Source: Sipunculus nudus
Taxonomy: Eukaryota; Annelida; Sipuncula; Golfingiida; Sipunculidae
NCBI GenBank assembly: GCA_026874595.1
Contig: CM049317.1
Span: forward strand, 25,758,401 to 25,822,400
Direction of reading: 5' to 3'
DNA: 64,000 bases
Shown: piece by piece, positions 1 through 10,430 of the stretch
Position numbering within the stretch: position 1 is the first letter of the stretch
How the letters are laid out: the number at the start of each line of letters is the position of its first letter
Program-made: the position numbers and the translations under genes
The notes under the pieces: model-generated
The model's database searches: none
The model's input: the letters and a program-made list of their open reading frames with translations, nothing else
Told to the model about the DNA's origin: nothing

Positions 1-129
1 CTTTTCAGTCTATGTGTGCTTTTGTTAAATTTTCTGTCCAGGAAAGATATCCAGAGTACAAGCACAAGCGTGCTACCCACACAAAACCAGATTCAACGAG
101 ATTACGTTTAAAAGGAATATTCTTATTTT

Positions 130-605
130 GAATTTGCATTCATTTTTTGTTCCATAGGCTGATCAAAATGATCATATTATGCGCTTTAACGAGATTTATA
201 TTTTGTCGCTCAATCTGGAAATAGCAAAATAGGAACAACCGTTAATTACAGATAAAGTAAAATTAAACCTTTCGAATAAGAAACCAACCATACCTCTTTA
301 TGACAAGACATCAGCTATATTTTTTAACATAAGCATGGCTATTAGGTGATCATTGCATGCCTATCATTGGATTTTTCTTACAACGTCTTCATTACTTCTT
401 AAAATATTTGTTTGCTTCTTTTCCAACTGTTTGCTATTTTTAACATCTTGTCAGGCCCGTCCATATTCACATTGATTACTGGCATGATCTGTCCTCTTTT
501 ACTGATGGGTATTTTGGTATTTTGATATGTGGATTCAAATACATGTGAATTGCTTGCAACATCGTATTGATTGAACTTATCACTACAAACTTCAAAATTC
601 ACCAC
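130..605. repeat. Dispersed duplicated segment, copy 1
   Basis: This stretch is recognisably similar, with small indels, to 21,700-22,330. Shared landmarks are the run containing ATGACAAGACAT and the later block around CCATATTCACATTG. On the minus strand 399-605 is open for 68 codons and contains tyrosines (QYDVAS, STYQNT) faintly reminiscent of the receptor tails of this window, but the related segment at 22 kb does not keep that frame. I therefore do not call it a gene. It could be a decayed tail exon. Confidence 0.5.
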
Positions 606-819
606 ACAATTAAAGTATTTGTTCCTTTATTGTTTCTGGCCTTTCCACATGACTCGTTAATTGGACTGTTTGTGCGCTACACGAAAAAGGCGTTTTTGGT
701 AACCTTTTGAATTTTACAATACCATATGCACTTTATTTCATGCTTCTAATCTATTACATCAGCTGAATCGAAGAAACACCTAAAAGCCGGATTTTTACTT
801 GGCCTGTTATTGCATTTAC

Positions 820-951
820 CTTGTGCAAGCAATACTAGGAGTGGGATCTGCAATATGTTTACTTGATTTTGAATGTTGAACCTTTTGAAGCGATCCAAGG
901 CCTGAGGTTTACCCACTGTTGCATAACGGCCTTCTGTTTCAGAATCATCAG
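820..951 (-). pseudogene. Relic of WSC-domain first exon (pseudogene A)
   Basis: The minus strand keeps a splice acceptor (TTTCAG, then CTGATG) and a donor (CAAG, then GTAAATG) at the same places as the intact WSC first exons at 9,923-10,068 and 42,310-42,455. The body is 132 nt instead of 146 nt. The segment that should code for the FQGC start of the domain is missing, and so are most of its cysteines. The closest relative is the relic at 30,475-30,598. It is a dead copy lying downstream of gene 1 in the duplicated block. Confidence 0.6.
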
Positions 952-1137
952 CTGAAAGTAATGTTAACATTTTAACACTCTTAAAGCGGTAGAGGGATTC
1001 CGAAATTCATATAAGATTACTCATAATTCTTTTCGTTTGAAAGAAAATGAAATAAAAAGCAATATAGTGGAAGGACATTATGTATATATTATATTAAAAT
1101 AAGCTGTAGATTATTATAACGGCTGTAACCTTCTCAC

Positions 1138-1332
1138 GCAGAATCCGGGACCAGTAGACAGGTACAGTCTTTGCCCCTATCCATGTTTTTTTTGTGTGGG
1201 AATAGATATTACGAGCACTTTAAGTAGTTCGTGCGTGTCCACGTCTGCGTCGATGGCTAAACGCCCATGTTCATTTTTGTAGTACTCTCCTGCTTCTGTC
1301 AAGTTTAGTTTAACGCGATGCAGGCAGCCGTG
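1138..1332 (-). pseudogene. Relic of CTLD1 first-half exon (pseudogene A)
   Basis: The minus-strand translation still shows the framework of the first half of a C-type-lectin-like domain: LNLTEAGE, then HGRLAID, then, after a frameshift at a run of eight A, WIGAKTVPVYWSRIL and a GTGAGA donor. The exon is 195 nt, against 198 nt in gene 2 (42,765-42,962). It has a small deletion at its 5' end and the internal frameshift, so it cannot be read through. It lies upstream, in the gene's sense, of the WSC relic at 820-951, which is the order of the intact genes. Confidence 0.7.
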
Positions 1333-1339
1333 CTTTATA

Positions 1340-3700
1340 TAAATGAAGATGAGAAGGAATACAGGTAAAGATACATATCCAAAAATGTGTGTGTATGTTT
1401 GTATACCTACGTTTTGTATTTATATGGTAGCACGGCATACATGGAATAACAAACTCAAGACAATAACCGTGCTACAGAAAGTCCACATTAAGCTTACGGA
1501 CTTGGCCCCTTAAACTGTATTATCAGATAAGCATTTCAGATCGAATTATAAATAGTGGAAGAAAGATCAGTCTTTGTGGAAACTCCGGTACATAAAACAC
1601 ATAGAGGGTGAAAGTGGCACCATCATTGGAGCATTAATATCAAAGTGACGGTTAAAATGCCCACTCATTGGTCATGCCTATTTGTACTGAGTATCATGTG
1701 TTTTAATAGAGTGTGATAATGCCTGTCTCTTCATTTACAATTTCTTAGTTTGTTCACAAATTGATATTTAAATATTTATGTTATTGTTATTAACACTTAT
1801 TGACCTCCTTGCAACTCGTGTTGCAGGGAGCGCCGAATTTGTCTACCTTTAAGACGGATCATACAGTTTTTCTGATGTGTTTATCATATGAAGTATTTGT
1901 AAAGACTAGTTTCAACAGAGAAGGAAAATACTGGCGTTTAATAATCTGACCATTTGGGGAAGCTTCACCTTAAAATCACTTCAAATGGTGTGTTGGTATA
2001 GAAGAGCCTGCCGGGCTTACCATTTATTCCCTTACGACAACCCAGAGGAGTCTGAGCGGATACAAGGACTAATAAGAGATTGTATATTGATGACGTGATT
2101 GCAACTCTCATCCGAATGTTACAATTCCACACTCAGTAGTTGTGTCTGAAGAAACCCGGTCATTCTAAATAATGAAAACGGATCGAGTGCATTTTTAAAC
2201 ATACTCATATTAACTATATATACTTATGAAAATTTTTTGTAAATTTTGCATTCAGAAAAGTTACTTTTTTAATTGTTTAATATAAGCTACACGATGTCCA
2301 GGGTATAGAGCATCAGCGTCTATTGAATTGCTCTAGTAAAGAGATAAATTGCGATGGTTTGAAGTCACCACAATGAAAACCAACCAATCACATGTAAATT
2401 AACATGTCAATACCAGAAGCATACCCCATACAAATACTGAAAACCCTGGCAGCATTAAGGCGTTTAGAACACGACGTAACATAGCAGGTTCTTCTTTATC
2501 AAGGAGTAATATCTGTAAAACAGAATTTTTATATCTGTAACAAGAGATTCACGATACTTTGAATTGAAAGGTGTGATTTCTGTAACCATGGTCCTATTAT
2601 TAAATAAAATTTTGGCCTAGCAACAGTCTGCTTTTAGAGGCAAGTGTATGAAAATTTCCGCCAGGCACGTTTTGAATCGTCTCATCTGAAAGAGTTGTTT
2701 GAAATCAATCAGAACCCTTTTAAATATTTAGTAATACAAAAGAGAATACTCTGACAGGGCTCAAAATAAGGATAATCTATCAGTAGATGCCCCTGTTAAT
2801 TCAGAATATATGTATTACAGTTAAACCGATACAAAGACACAACGATGGAAAGTCACGAGTAAAAAAACTCAACCACCATTTAATAAAACTAATGATAATA
2901 ATAATAATAATCATAATAATAATAATAATAATAAAAATAATAATAATAATAAATACAACGGTTTAACTTAGTTGTTGGTAACTGCTTAACAGGTCGACCT
3001 TTACCGGAAAGCTACCACCAATTGAAATTGGAGACGCAAGAACAATGGCTTTAATATATAAAGAACGAATAAGTGGTAGCGGTGGTGCTTTTTGGGGATT
3101 TAGATAAAATAGACGTGGATATGTGGTTGTAATAAAGCTAATGATTCAACTTACACAAAATAAAATTATGTCTGATGGTGAACTTGAAGGAATCGCTTCT
3201 AAAATACGAACCAAAAACATAGCTAAGGAAATCGTGCTGAATTGCACATGGCATTCCGTACTCGCTTGGACCAAGACCCGGGTTTTTATTTCTACATGCG
3301 CAAAATAAAATGAAATTTTGAGTTCAAATACGGGGCAGCAGTCCCGTTTATCTTGCACCGCGTACTACTAATAAGATTACTGATAACATGACACACAGGA
3401 CGTTAGACACATCTAACGGCACTAGACGTAATACATTTTCGTGACCTGATCAACTGTTGTATTTATCATAACCAAGGGATTTGATTTCTACAAAAAGTAT
3501 ATTTTGACAGATTAATATTCCGTTTAATAATATTTTTTTCATTTCCTTTTAATTAGTCCATCAAGGGCCTTAAAACGTCTTATCGGGTCTAATCTTGTAT
3601 AAAGAATATAAAGTTAAAAGTGACATACAGCGACCGGGCAGAGACATTTGGCCTCAACCGCAGCAAGAACACTAGAAGGGGGTCTCTAAACAAGACAGAC
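1340..3700. other. Non-coding stretch, left copy of duplicated block
   Basis: I see no exon here. From about 1,800 on, the sequence is colinear with 30,660-33,180. Shared landmarks are the GTTGCAGGG block, CAACCCAGAGGAGTCTGAGCGG and ACATCTAACGGCACT. An (AAT)n tract lies at 2,890-2,952. Two short open frames at 3,123-3,358 face each other on opposite strands and are not conserved in frame in the other copy. Confidence 0.7.
2890..2952. repeat. (AAT)n microsatellite
   Basis: Imperfect AAT/ATA trinucleotide repeat. The corresponding place in the duplicated block (about 32,297-32,332) has a shorter version, so the tract changed length after the duplication. Confidence 0.9.
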
Positions 3701-3718
3701 GTCAATTAAAGGCAGGTG

Positions 3719-3724
3719 TTTATT
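3719..3724 (-). promoter_or_regulatory. Candidate polyadenylation signal of gene 1
   Basis: AATAAA on the minus strand about 275 bases past the gene 1 stop codon. The hexamer and its surroundings (TTTAATAAACACCTGCC) are conserved at 33,190-33,195 downstream of gene 2. The assignment rests on position and conservation only. Confidence 0.35.
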
Positions 3725-3842
3725 AAAGTTCCCAACTTACCGCTGGTTTGCTACATTACATATTACTTATGTAATACTTATGCATGCGGTAATATTACAT
3801 ATTACCGCATGCGTGATTGAGTCTTGAATATGTACATTGACA

Positions 3843-3847
<5 letters not shown>

Positions 3848-3891
<44 letters not shown>
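3848..3891. repeat. (AT)n microsatellite
   Basis: Pure AT dinucleotide run downstream of the gene 1 tail exon. The gene 2 copy has only a short remnant at the matching site (about 33,297). Confidence 0.95.
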
Positions 3892-3894
<3 letters not shown>

Positions 3895-3997
3895 ATGCTT
3901 TGCAAAGGTTGTAAATATATTTAAATCAATACTTGTTGTTACAATGATGTCAGTATAGGGTATGACGGAAACAATTTCCATGTATAATTTATGTAAT

Positions 3998-4583
3998 TTA
4001 AGTGTTATATATCTCATTGTCTATGAGGAATGTATCTGTTTCGACCTGGTTTTCCTCTACTTCACAGCATCCTTTCTGTGGCACTGCATACATATGTTGT
4101 TCTCCTTCTTCATGGTTGGTACAGTGATCTGATATTTTATCACGGGACTTGTTTGTCTCTACAATGGTGACGAATTCTCTCGCTTGGGGAGTTATGTCAC
4201 AAATTCCTTCTTTGTCGATTTCATCTTGTTTCTTAGTGTAAATTACACTCAGCTGCACAACATCTTTTCCAGTGTTTAAAGTTGACCTGTCAAGTGATTT
4301 TCTGCTGATCTCTAGTGCTGACATGTCTGAAGCTATAGCGTCACCAGATTCGTATATCACATTTTCAACTAGGTAATCACTTACTGCAGGCATCCCTTTC
4401 ATGTCCAGATCACCATGAATTCCTCTATGACTTGTGGCAGAAAATGACGTCACAAACTCTTTTCTTTTAGCTGAACACAAAGCTACGTCATCAATTTCTA
4501 CATATTCTCCTAGCTCCTCGTCCGTAGTAGTAACATCATATGGTCTAGTCTGTTCTGCTGATAGAACATGCGAATGCTTCCAT
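3998..4583 (-). CDS. Gene 1 tail exon (cytoplasmic, tyrosine motifs)
   Basis: This is the last exon: 1 nt completing the shared Arg codon, then 194 codons and a stop. It follows the acceptor ATTCGATTCCAG and starts RWKHSHVL just inside the membrane. The tail is hydrophilic. Tyrosine sites seen are PYDVT, GEYVEID, NVIYESG, VIYTKK, MYAVP (a YxxP type bound by Crk-like SH2 domains) and the C-terminal NEIYNT. It is close to the gene 2 tail (33,420-34,014), and the last 30 or so residues, from CTNHEEGEQ on, are almost identical. The open frame after duplication suggests constraint until recently. Confidence 0.8.
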
Positions 4584-5083
4584 CTGGAATCGAATAAAAA
4601 GGTTATAAATTGAGGTTTGCACAAATATTAAGAAGCATCATCCTTATTCTTCTAAACATACAGAACAATGTGGATATGAGTGCAGCAAGAGTTATTTTCT
4701 TCAGTTATGCCTTAGCAGGTACCCACACTATGATACGCACTGTGTTAATAATGATAATAATAATGAAAATAAAAATGATAATAATAATACATGTAATAAT
4801 ATTAATAATAATAATAATAATGATAATACATGTAATAATAATAATAATATTTACTATTGTTATTTTTGTAGAATATCATTCAAAATATTATTATTGTATT
4901 ATTACATGTATTCTTATTATTATTATTGCAAAATATCATACAAAATAGTAATATTATTGTTATTATTATTATTATTGATATTATTATTTTAACTATCATA
5001 CAAAATATTGTTATTTTTGTGCCAGATTATGAGTTTGACCTCAATCATATAAAATCAGAATCATCTCTATAAGATGATTTCAC

Positions 5084-5189
5084 CTGATGATGAACGTTAT
5101 CAGAGTGACAATTCCAAGCAGAACAAATAATCCCCCAACCGTTCCTCCTACCACCGCATTCTTGAAACTTGTTGAATCCCTTGTCGGAC
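5084..5189 (-). CDS. Gene 1 transmembrane exon
   Basis: A 106-nt exon between the acceptor TTTTCCTAG and the donor GTGAAA. It enters in phase 1 and leaves in phase 2. It codes for a short juxtamembrane piece and a hydrophobic helix (VVGGTVGGLFVLLGIVTLI), then FIIR, where the last Arg codon is split with the tail exon. Glycine spacing in the helix (GGxxGG) could favour helix packing; this is inference. It corresponds to 34,516-34,621 of gene 2. Confidence 0.85.
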
Positions 5190-7250
5190 CTAGGAAAATA
5201 TTTTACGAAGGTATTTTATGAAGCTTATTGTTATACTTATTGCATAATAACTTACGAAAATTTGTAGACGTATACAAGATGTTAAATTTATTAACACTTC
5301 GCTTTTCAGATTAATGGGAGATTTGGTCATATTATGAAGCTGTTTATATTTACATCACAGTTAATATAAAAAGGAAAGGAAGTCTTTCTGAAAATAAGTT
5401 TAGAATAATGCTGACGTCAGAAAATTTAACAAAAGGAGAGAGTTCTAAATGTTGGTCTAAAGTTAGCCTTTAAGCATCATATGATGCATTTATTTCTTAC
5501 TACATTAGTCTTTTGTGCTGCTACATGAGCTGAACGATTATGTCAACAAACCTGCAGGCTTATCAACCCACCAAAATCCGAAATTGGCATCATTAGTAAA
5601 CAAATACTGGAAAGAATAAACAACAACGTCAGAAAAACACTACAGCTGAATCAATGGAAAACACGGATGATGTAATAGACTGGTTCAAAATTATCAAAGA
5701 GAAAAAGAATGCAACTTTTATAGGATTTGATATATGCGTATTCTATCCATCCATAACCGGGAATCTGCTCCACAAAGCTATCAATTTCGCATCGAAAATT
5801 GAAAATATTTCTGATGATACAAAAGAAATAGTCATTCAAGCCAAAAACATCTTTATTATACCACAACGGCATCGCTTGGAACAAAAAGAACAATGAAAAG
5901 ACTTTTGACGTAACCATGGGAAGCCATGATGGAGCAGAGACCTGTGATCTAGTCAGACTGTATATACTATCTGAGAGGTCAGTGTGGGACTATACAGAGA
6001 CGATAGGCACGTCGCATGCCATTTACAACCAAGGCAAACCGAGGGGGTAAAAAGAGAATTTGCCAGATATTCAACAAGCTTGGCCTAAAAATTACAATCG
6101 AAGCAAACAAAAAAAAAAAATAATAGACTTTATGTTTTCAACAAGGCTGCCCCACCATATCAGGAGGCATTGCGCAACAGTGGATACAGTTTTGAACTCA
6201 AGTACATCCGCTCACAACAACCAAACACTGACGGAAAGAAGAGAAACAGAAGGAGCATAACGTGGTTCAACCCCCCCCCCCCCATACAGCGCCAACGTGA
6301 AACCGAACAAAGTTTCTACAGCTTCTTGACAAATGTTTCCCCCTGACCACAGATTACACAAAATCCTGGACCGAAACAACGTAAAAGTCAGCTATAGTTG
6401 CATGACTAACATGAGTCAGGTCATTTCAGCACACAACAAAGGACGACTTAACAATGAGAGAATTAAAGAAAAGAAAGCAGAAAGCATAAGCAAATACTGC
6501 AACTGTAGAAACCCGAAAGAATGCCCAATCAAAAAAGGATGCCTCACTCAAAGCATAATTTACCAGGCCAAAGTTACCAGACAAGACAACAAAAACAAGT
6601 GGAAACATATATCGGACTGACAGAAAACGCATTTAAAACGAGATACTATGGACACATCAGCAGTTTCAGGAATGAAAAATACAGAAATAGCACAACACTA
6701 AGCCACTACGTGTGGACTCGGAAGGGAGAAAAAAGATACCCTATTCGGTCAAATGGAAAATCATGGCTAAATGCAAAGCTTTTTCCAACACGTCCAAAAA
6801 ATATGTAATTTATGCACCACCGAGAAATACTACATACTTTGCCGACCTGATCTGAGTTCACTAAACAATAGGAACGAGCTGACATCGTCATGCAAACATA
6901 GAACTAAATACCTCCATTGTAACCTTAAATAATTTTTAGGCCGACAATAATAAAGTTAAATGTGCAGTCTCAAGATCCCAGCCAACGTATGCAGGAACAA
7001 CCAAATGGACTGCTAATTCACTGATCCCCTGACTAAACCAATACCTGGGGTCTTGATTAACTTTGAGCAAACCAACAGATCCTCGAGCGCTTCATAATAG
7101 TCCTAATACAGTACAATAGCCACGCACCCAGTAACCCTTTTTCACAAACATAACAAAAACTTTTAAATACATGCCTCACCGAACCTAGTAACCACAGATT
7201 AATCCTACCTATTATGACAAAAATTCACCCAGATATCCCATCACTCCAGA

Positions 7251-7310
7251 TTGTACCTGAAGAGTGAGCCGGCTTGAATGCCGCTCTCACGAAACAGAAC
7301 TGTCGCACAC
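7251..7310 (+). ncRNA. Hammerhead ribozyme 1 (type I, minimal)
   Basis: The conserved core is complete in order. CUGAAGA (7,257-7,263) fits CUGANGA. Stem II pairs GTGAG with CTCAC, with an inner CGGC/GCCG hairpin. GAAA is at 7,291-7,294. Stem III is ACAG/CTGT closed by only two A. The predicted cleavage site is after the C at 7,304. Stem I is short, GTAC against GCAC with one mismatch. A very short stem III is what has been described for hammerheads of Penelope-like elements. Activity is not shown. Confidence 0.75.
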
Positions 7311-7526
7311 TGATGAAGTCAAACTAACTGTACTCAAATTATTTCTAAACGCTCCAATATGGTAGACCACTATCACCGAGATGTATTGAATTCATGCTAT
7401 GCACCAAGTAACCCCTATTCACCAACATAACAAAAAATTTTAAATACATGCCTCACCGAACCTAGTAACCCCAGATTAATCCTACCTATTATGACAAACT
7501 TCACCCAGATATCTCATCACTCCAGT

Positions 7527-7586
7527 TTGTACCTGAAGAGTGAGCCGGCTTGAATGCCGCTCTCACGAAACAGAACTGTCGCACAC
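7527..7586 (+). ncRNA. Hammerhead ribozyme 2 (type I, minimal)
   Basis: Second copy of the same motif in the second tandem repeat: CUGAAGA at 7,533-7,539, GAAA at 7,567-7,570, predicted cleavage after 7,580. Stem sequences match copy 1. Two copies in tandem would release a unit-length 276-nt RNA. Confidence 0.75.
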
Positions 7587-7686
7587 TGATGAAGTCAAAC
7601 TAACTGTACTCAAATTATTTCTAAACGCTCCAATACGGTAGACTACTATCACTGAGAAGTATTGAATTCATGCTACGGGAACAATA

Positions 7687-7689
<3 letters not shown>

Positions 7690-7725
<36 letters not shown>
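7690..7725. repeat. (AT)n microsatellite at the 3' end of the Penelope element
   Basis: AT run directly between the element and the point (about 7,725) where colinearity with gene 2 (about 40,238) resumes. Confidence 0.9.
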
Positions 7726-7727
<2 letters not shown>

Positions 7728-7787
7728 CTACAAGGGCTAGTATAAAATGTGATTAAAACTGGCTACCTATGTTTCAACATAACTTAC

Positions 7788-7940
7788 ATTCACATATGAA
7801 ATGCGTTACATTGTTATTTTTGTAACAAGTTTGTGATGTCCATCGTCCACCTTTGTTAAGCAGTAGACACTTGTCCCTGGTGGGAACCCTGGATTTCACA
7901 TCCTTCCAGTAGTTATTTAATATATCCTTGTTCCCCGGAT
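7788..7940 (-). CDS. Gene 1 CTLD2 second-half exon
   Basis: A 153-nt phase 1-1 exon between the acceptor ACTATCTAG and the donor GTAAGT. It codes for the C-terminal half of a C-type-lectin-like domain: DKCLLLNKGGRW, then C, then VTHFICE with the final Cys codon split. The usual calcium-site triplets (EPN/QPD and WND) are absent, so calcium-dependent sugar binding is not predicted. It matches 40,300-40,452. Confidence 0.85.
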
Positions 7941-8248
7941 CTAGATAGTATAGAAGCAAAGTTAAAAGAAGCGGTGAAACATAAATCACTCATTACCAAT
8001 TAAACTTTCCTCAGTATGTGCCGCTGTTAACATTTATACCGACAGATGTTAAGATAATGACATCCTTTCGGTTTGCACACAAACCATGTCAAATCATTAA
8101 GGTACTCTTAAATTCATTAAATTATTCATTTTTCACTATTTCAGGCCTTCAGCAAAGAAGTACGCACTTTCCTAAATCGTGTTATTTACTGATTAATCAT
8201 TTAAAGTTCATGCATCATTATTTTAGGAATGCCATCTGCAACAACTAC

Positions 8249-8505
8249 CTATGTGCCATTGCCAGAGAATGTTGGTCAAAGAGAGCCAGAAGGTATCATC
8301 AACACTTCCATTCTGTCTGAGGAAATTTTGTATGCCAATGTACCATTATTCAGAAGAAGCAGCGAACAATAACAATAATTATCTTCATTACATGTCTGTA
8401 ACGCATGCTCCCTAGTTTTCGGTGATATTTTCATAGTCAGACACGTGTTAGAAATCCCGTGTTGGAATTTTACTTCCGAGCAGGGGTATATTTTATCATT
8501 CATAC
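8249..8505 (-). pseudogene. Gene 1 CTLD2 first-half exon with 1-nt deletion
   Basis: The acceptor TTTTGTAG and donor GTAGTT are kept. The exon is 257 nt, whereas gene 2 has 258 nt. The first part reads SNTCLTMKISPKTREHALQT in frame. A single missing base in the AATTATTGTTATTG stretch (about 8,355-8,375) shifts the frame. Downstream, the other frame reads YIGIQNFLRQNGSVDDTFWL and ILWQWHIG, the expected WxWxxG end. With the deletion, translation meets a stop before the exon end. Confidence 0.8.
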
Positions 8506-9194
8506 CTACAAAACAGAGAATGAGTTACACCTCTTTAAATAAACAACCGAAGTGTATTTGGGTATTTTGTGCAATTGAATGAAAAAAGTCCTGTGTATAC
8601 TTGATCAAAATGTATTATGGGGTCAGTTGTAGACCATGCACATATGACTGTCTAGATTGCGCTGCGGATCGGCGTTTCAGATTGTACTCGTGACTTTTTA
8701 TGAAGAAAATGGAAACTATCTGGTGTCAAGAAGTTTCTAAAGTCATGAAAACATTATCAGTGGCAACATTCTCATCGATCCCATGACACTGAGCAGAAAG
8801 GTTTGCACGTGCGGTACCGTAGGGTTTGCAAGTGTGTACTAAACAGGATTTATCACCTTCAAGGACGCAATGTGTCATTTGCAAAATACGTTGATCGCAA
8901 GTGGTTTACATGCCAGATTGAATTTGTTAATATTCTGTGATTCACGTGGGATGAATCAGCAGGCCGTCCATCTCTTTGTGGCTTTAGTCAAGCAACGTCA
9001 CAGGAAGGGTCATCAATATGTTCGAGGGTTTTTATAGTATAACAAGATTACTCATAGAATATATCACAGGAATCCCCTCCGTTTTGTACTAGAGTTAAAC
9101 GAAAGCTTGTTTATTACATATATAGGTACAGAGGAGTACCAAGTCGAAAACCATGCTGCATAGAGCTGACGATCAGCAAAAATGGTTGACTTAC

Positions 9195-9335
9195 CATATC
9201 TACACACGTAGTGATCATCACACGGTTGAAACTGTATGATGAGTTTTTTGTTCATATTCAAATACACTGCTCCACAATGTCGTTGGTTTGGCCTTTTTGT
9301 TTTCGTTAGATTCAACTTTGACCAAGATATCATTT
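9195..9335 (-). CDS. Gene 1 CTLD1 second-half exon
   Basis: A 141-nt phase 1-1 exon, acceptor AACTCTAG and donor GTAAGTC. It codes MISWSKLNLTKTKRPNQRHC, then GAVYLNM, IQFQPC and YVCRY, the C-terminal half of a CTLD with three framework cysteines. It is intact and similar to 41,638-41,784. Confidence 0.85.
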
Positions 9336-9443
9336 CTAGAGTTAATAATGTAAATTAAAATGGCTTGTAATTTAATAAAGGATTGAAATTCGAAATTATG
9401 AATGTTTTAACTTGATTAATTACAGGTGAACGGTGGAACATAC

Positions 9444-9591
9444 TTGACTTTGCTCTCTGTGCATACACAGTGTAACTGGATTGATCATTTCCACAGAAAC
9501 GTGATAACTTTTGACAACTTTGTTTGCTACATTCCGTACAGTAGCGACCTCCTAGTTTATCTCTGCAGCAACAAATTGGTCCCTTCTTTCC
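9444..9591 (-). CDS. Gene 1 WSC second-half exon
   Basis: A 148-nt exon, phase 0 in and phase 1 out, acceptor TTTTATTAG and donor GTATGT. It codes for the C-terminal half of a WSC-type module: ICCCRDKLGGRYCTECS, SCQKLSRFCG and SYTVYA. This fits the WSC pattern CxC...L...C...C.G....CG....VY. It is intact. Confidence 0.75.
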
Positions 9592-9922
9592 CTAATAAAA
9601 GAAGAACCCGTACGCTTTGGAAAACCGTAATTTGCATATGCTATATTGTATTTCGTCGCCTGTGTGAGAAATGGTGACTTGTTAGTAGTCTTTCATGCTG
9701 GCCTTATGGCAGCGATTTAGTCATAAATTTCTACTTGATAATAGGCCCGTGTGTAAGTAAAATAGCACTTGTAATCCGTAGCATTGAAACTTATTTCTCC
9801 TTATTAAATGACGGGTCAAATGTTTAGATAGTGTATTGGTCGGTCGGGTATGCGGTACATATTCATCATGTTCATGATTACATAAGCATTTCGTAAACAT
9901 TTTTTATGGTGATTGTATCTAC

Positions 9923-10068
9923 CTTGTGCAACAAATAATAGGAGTGAACCTTGCAATACTTTTCGCAAGACTTCAAGTCTTCAACAGTGCAACATTTTTC
10001 GGGACATTCCATTTCATCTGAAGCGTCATGACAGCCTTGAAAATACGCTTTTTGTCCAGACCCGTCAG
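9923..10068 (-). CDS. Gene 1 WSC first-half exon
   Basis: A 146-nt exon, phase 1 in and phase 0 out, acceptor TTTCTTTTAG and donor GTAGAT. It codes GSGQKAYFQGCHDASDEMEC, then LKSCEKYC and YYLLHK, the N-terminal half of a WSC-like module (aromatic-x-GC start, later CxxxC). It is intact and lies between the two halves of CTLD1, as in gene 2. Confidence 0.75.
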
Positions 10069-10430
10069 CTAAAAGAAAGGTAAGAATGATATCCATGTTA
10101 TACTTACATCTGTAGGGAGCATTCTCTTTTTTAAACTGACCATTATATAATACTTTACTTCATAAGTGTCAGATACCATCTTTGTTCAATTGCCCATTGG
10201 TACATAAAATCACCTTCTTCATAAGTATCCGTGTAAAGAAGCCTCAGGTAAAATGTATCATACTGTTATCTGAAATTTTCAATGGTCTTGCATTATACAA
10301 ATACATTATACATTGAGCTAATACATCTTACGATAGCTATTTTAATAATTGAGGCTCATTTTAATTTACGGATGTTTTTCTTGTTATATGTTGCCACTCC
10401 TCTTATCTTTTTATTGTTAACACTCCTCAC

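Larger units (their letters stand above)
7125..7676 (+). repeat. Tandem 276-bp repeat (pLTR-like) of the Penelope element
   Basis: Two direct copies, about 7,125-7,400 and 7,401-7,676, almost identical apart from small changes. Penelope-like elements typically carry such tandem terminal repeats (pLTRs). Each copy holds one hammerhead ribozyme core, with the cores exactly 276 bases apart. Confidence 0.85.
5552..7690 (+). mobile_element. Penelope-like retroelement, 5'-truncated and decayed
   Basis: The three forward frames, read together, give a reverse transcriptase followed by a GIY-YIG endonuclease, the diagnostic order of endonuclease-bearing Penelope-like elements. Seen in order: [10 protein letters not shown] and FIGFDICVFYPS (RT motif A, about 5,565-5,760), LYRDD (catalytic motif, about 5,985), ITWFNPP (about 6,260), FPPDHRLHKIL (6,336), a Cys cluster CNCRNPKECPIKKGC (6,498-6,542), YIGLTENAFKTRY with HISSFRNEKYRNST (GIY-YIG, 6,608-6,700), and LNNRNELTSSCKHR (about 6,860). 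At least four frameshifts or stops separate them. The element starts inside the RT domain, so it is truncated. Its 3' part carries a tandem 276-bp repeat with hammerhead ribozymes, and it ends next to an (AT)n tract. It lies antisense in the last intron of gene 1. Confidence 0.88.

Noticed and set aside
399-605. Minus-strand frame of 68 codons as a receptor tail exon
   Set aside because: Tyrosines are present but none of the conserved motifs (YESG, YxVP, IYNT), and the related segment at 22 kb does not keep the frame.
3802-4017. Open frames rich in YIYIYI or IYIYIY at the AT tracts (for example here, 17,547-17,849, 57,245-57,453)
   Set aside because: They are translations of (AT)n microsatellites and have no other coding feature.
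5651-6891. Separate short genes on both strands in the Penelope region
   Set aside because: Forward frames are fragments of one RT plus GIY-YIG polyprotein; minus-strand frames are their shadows.
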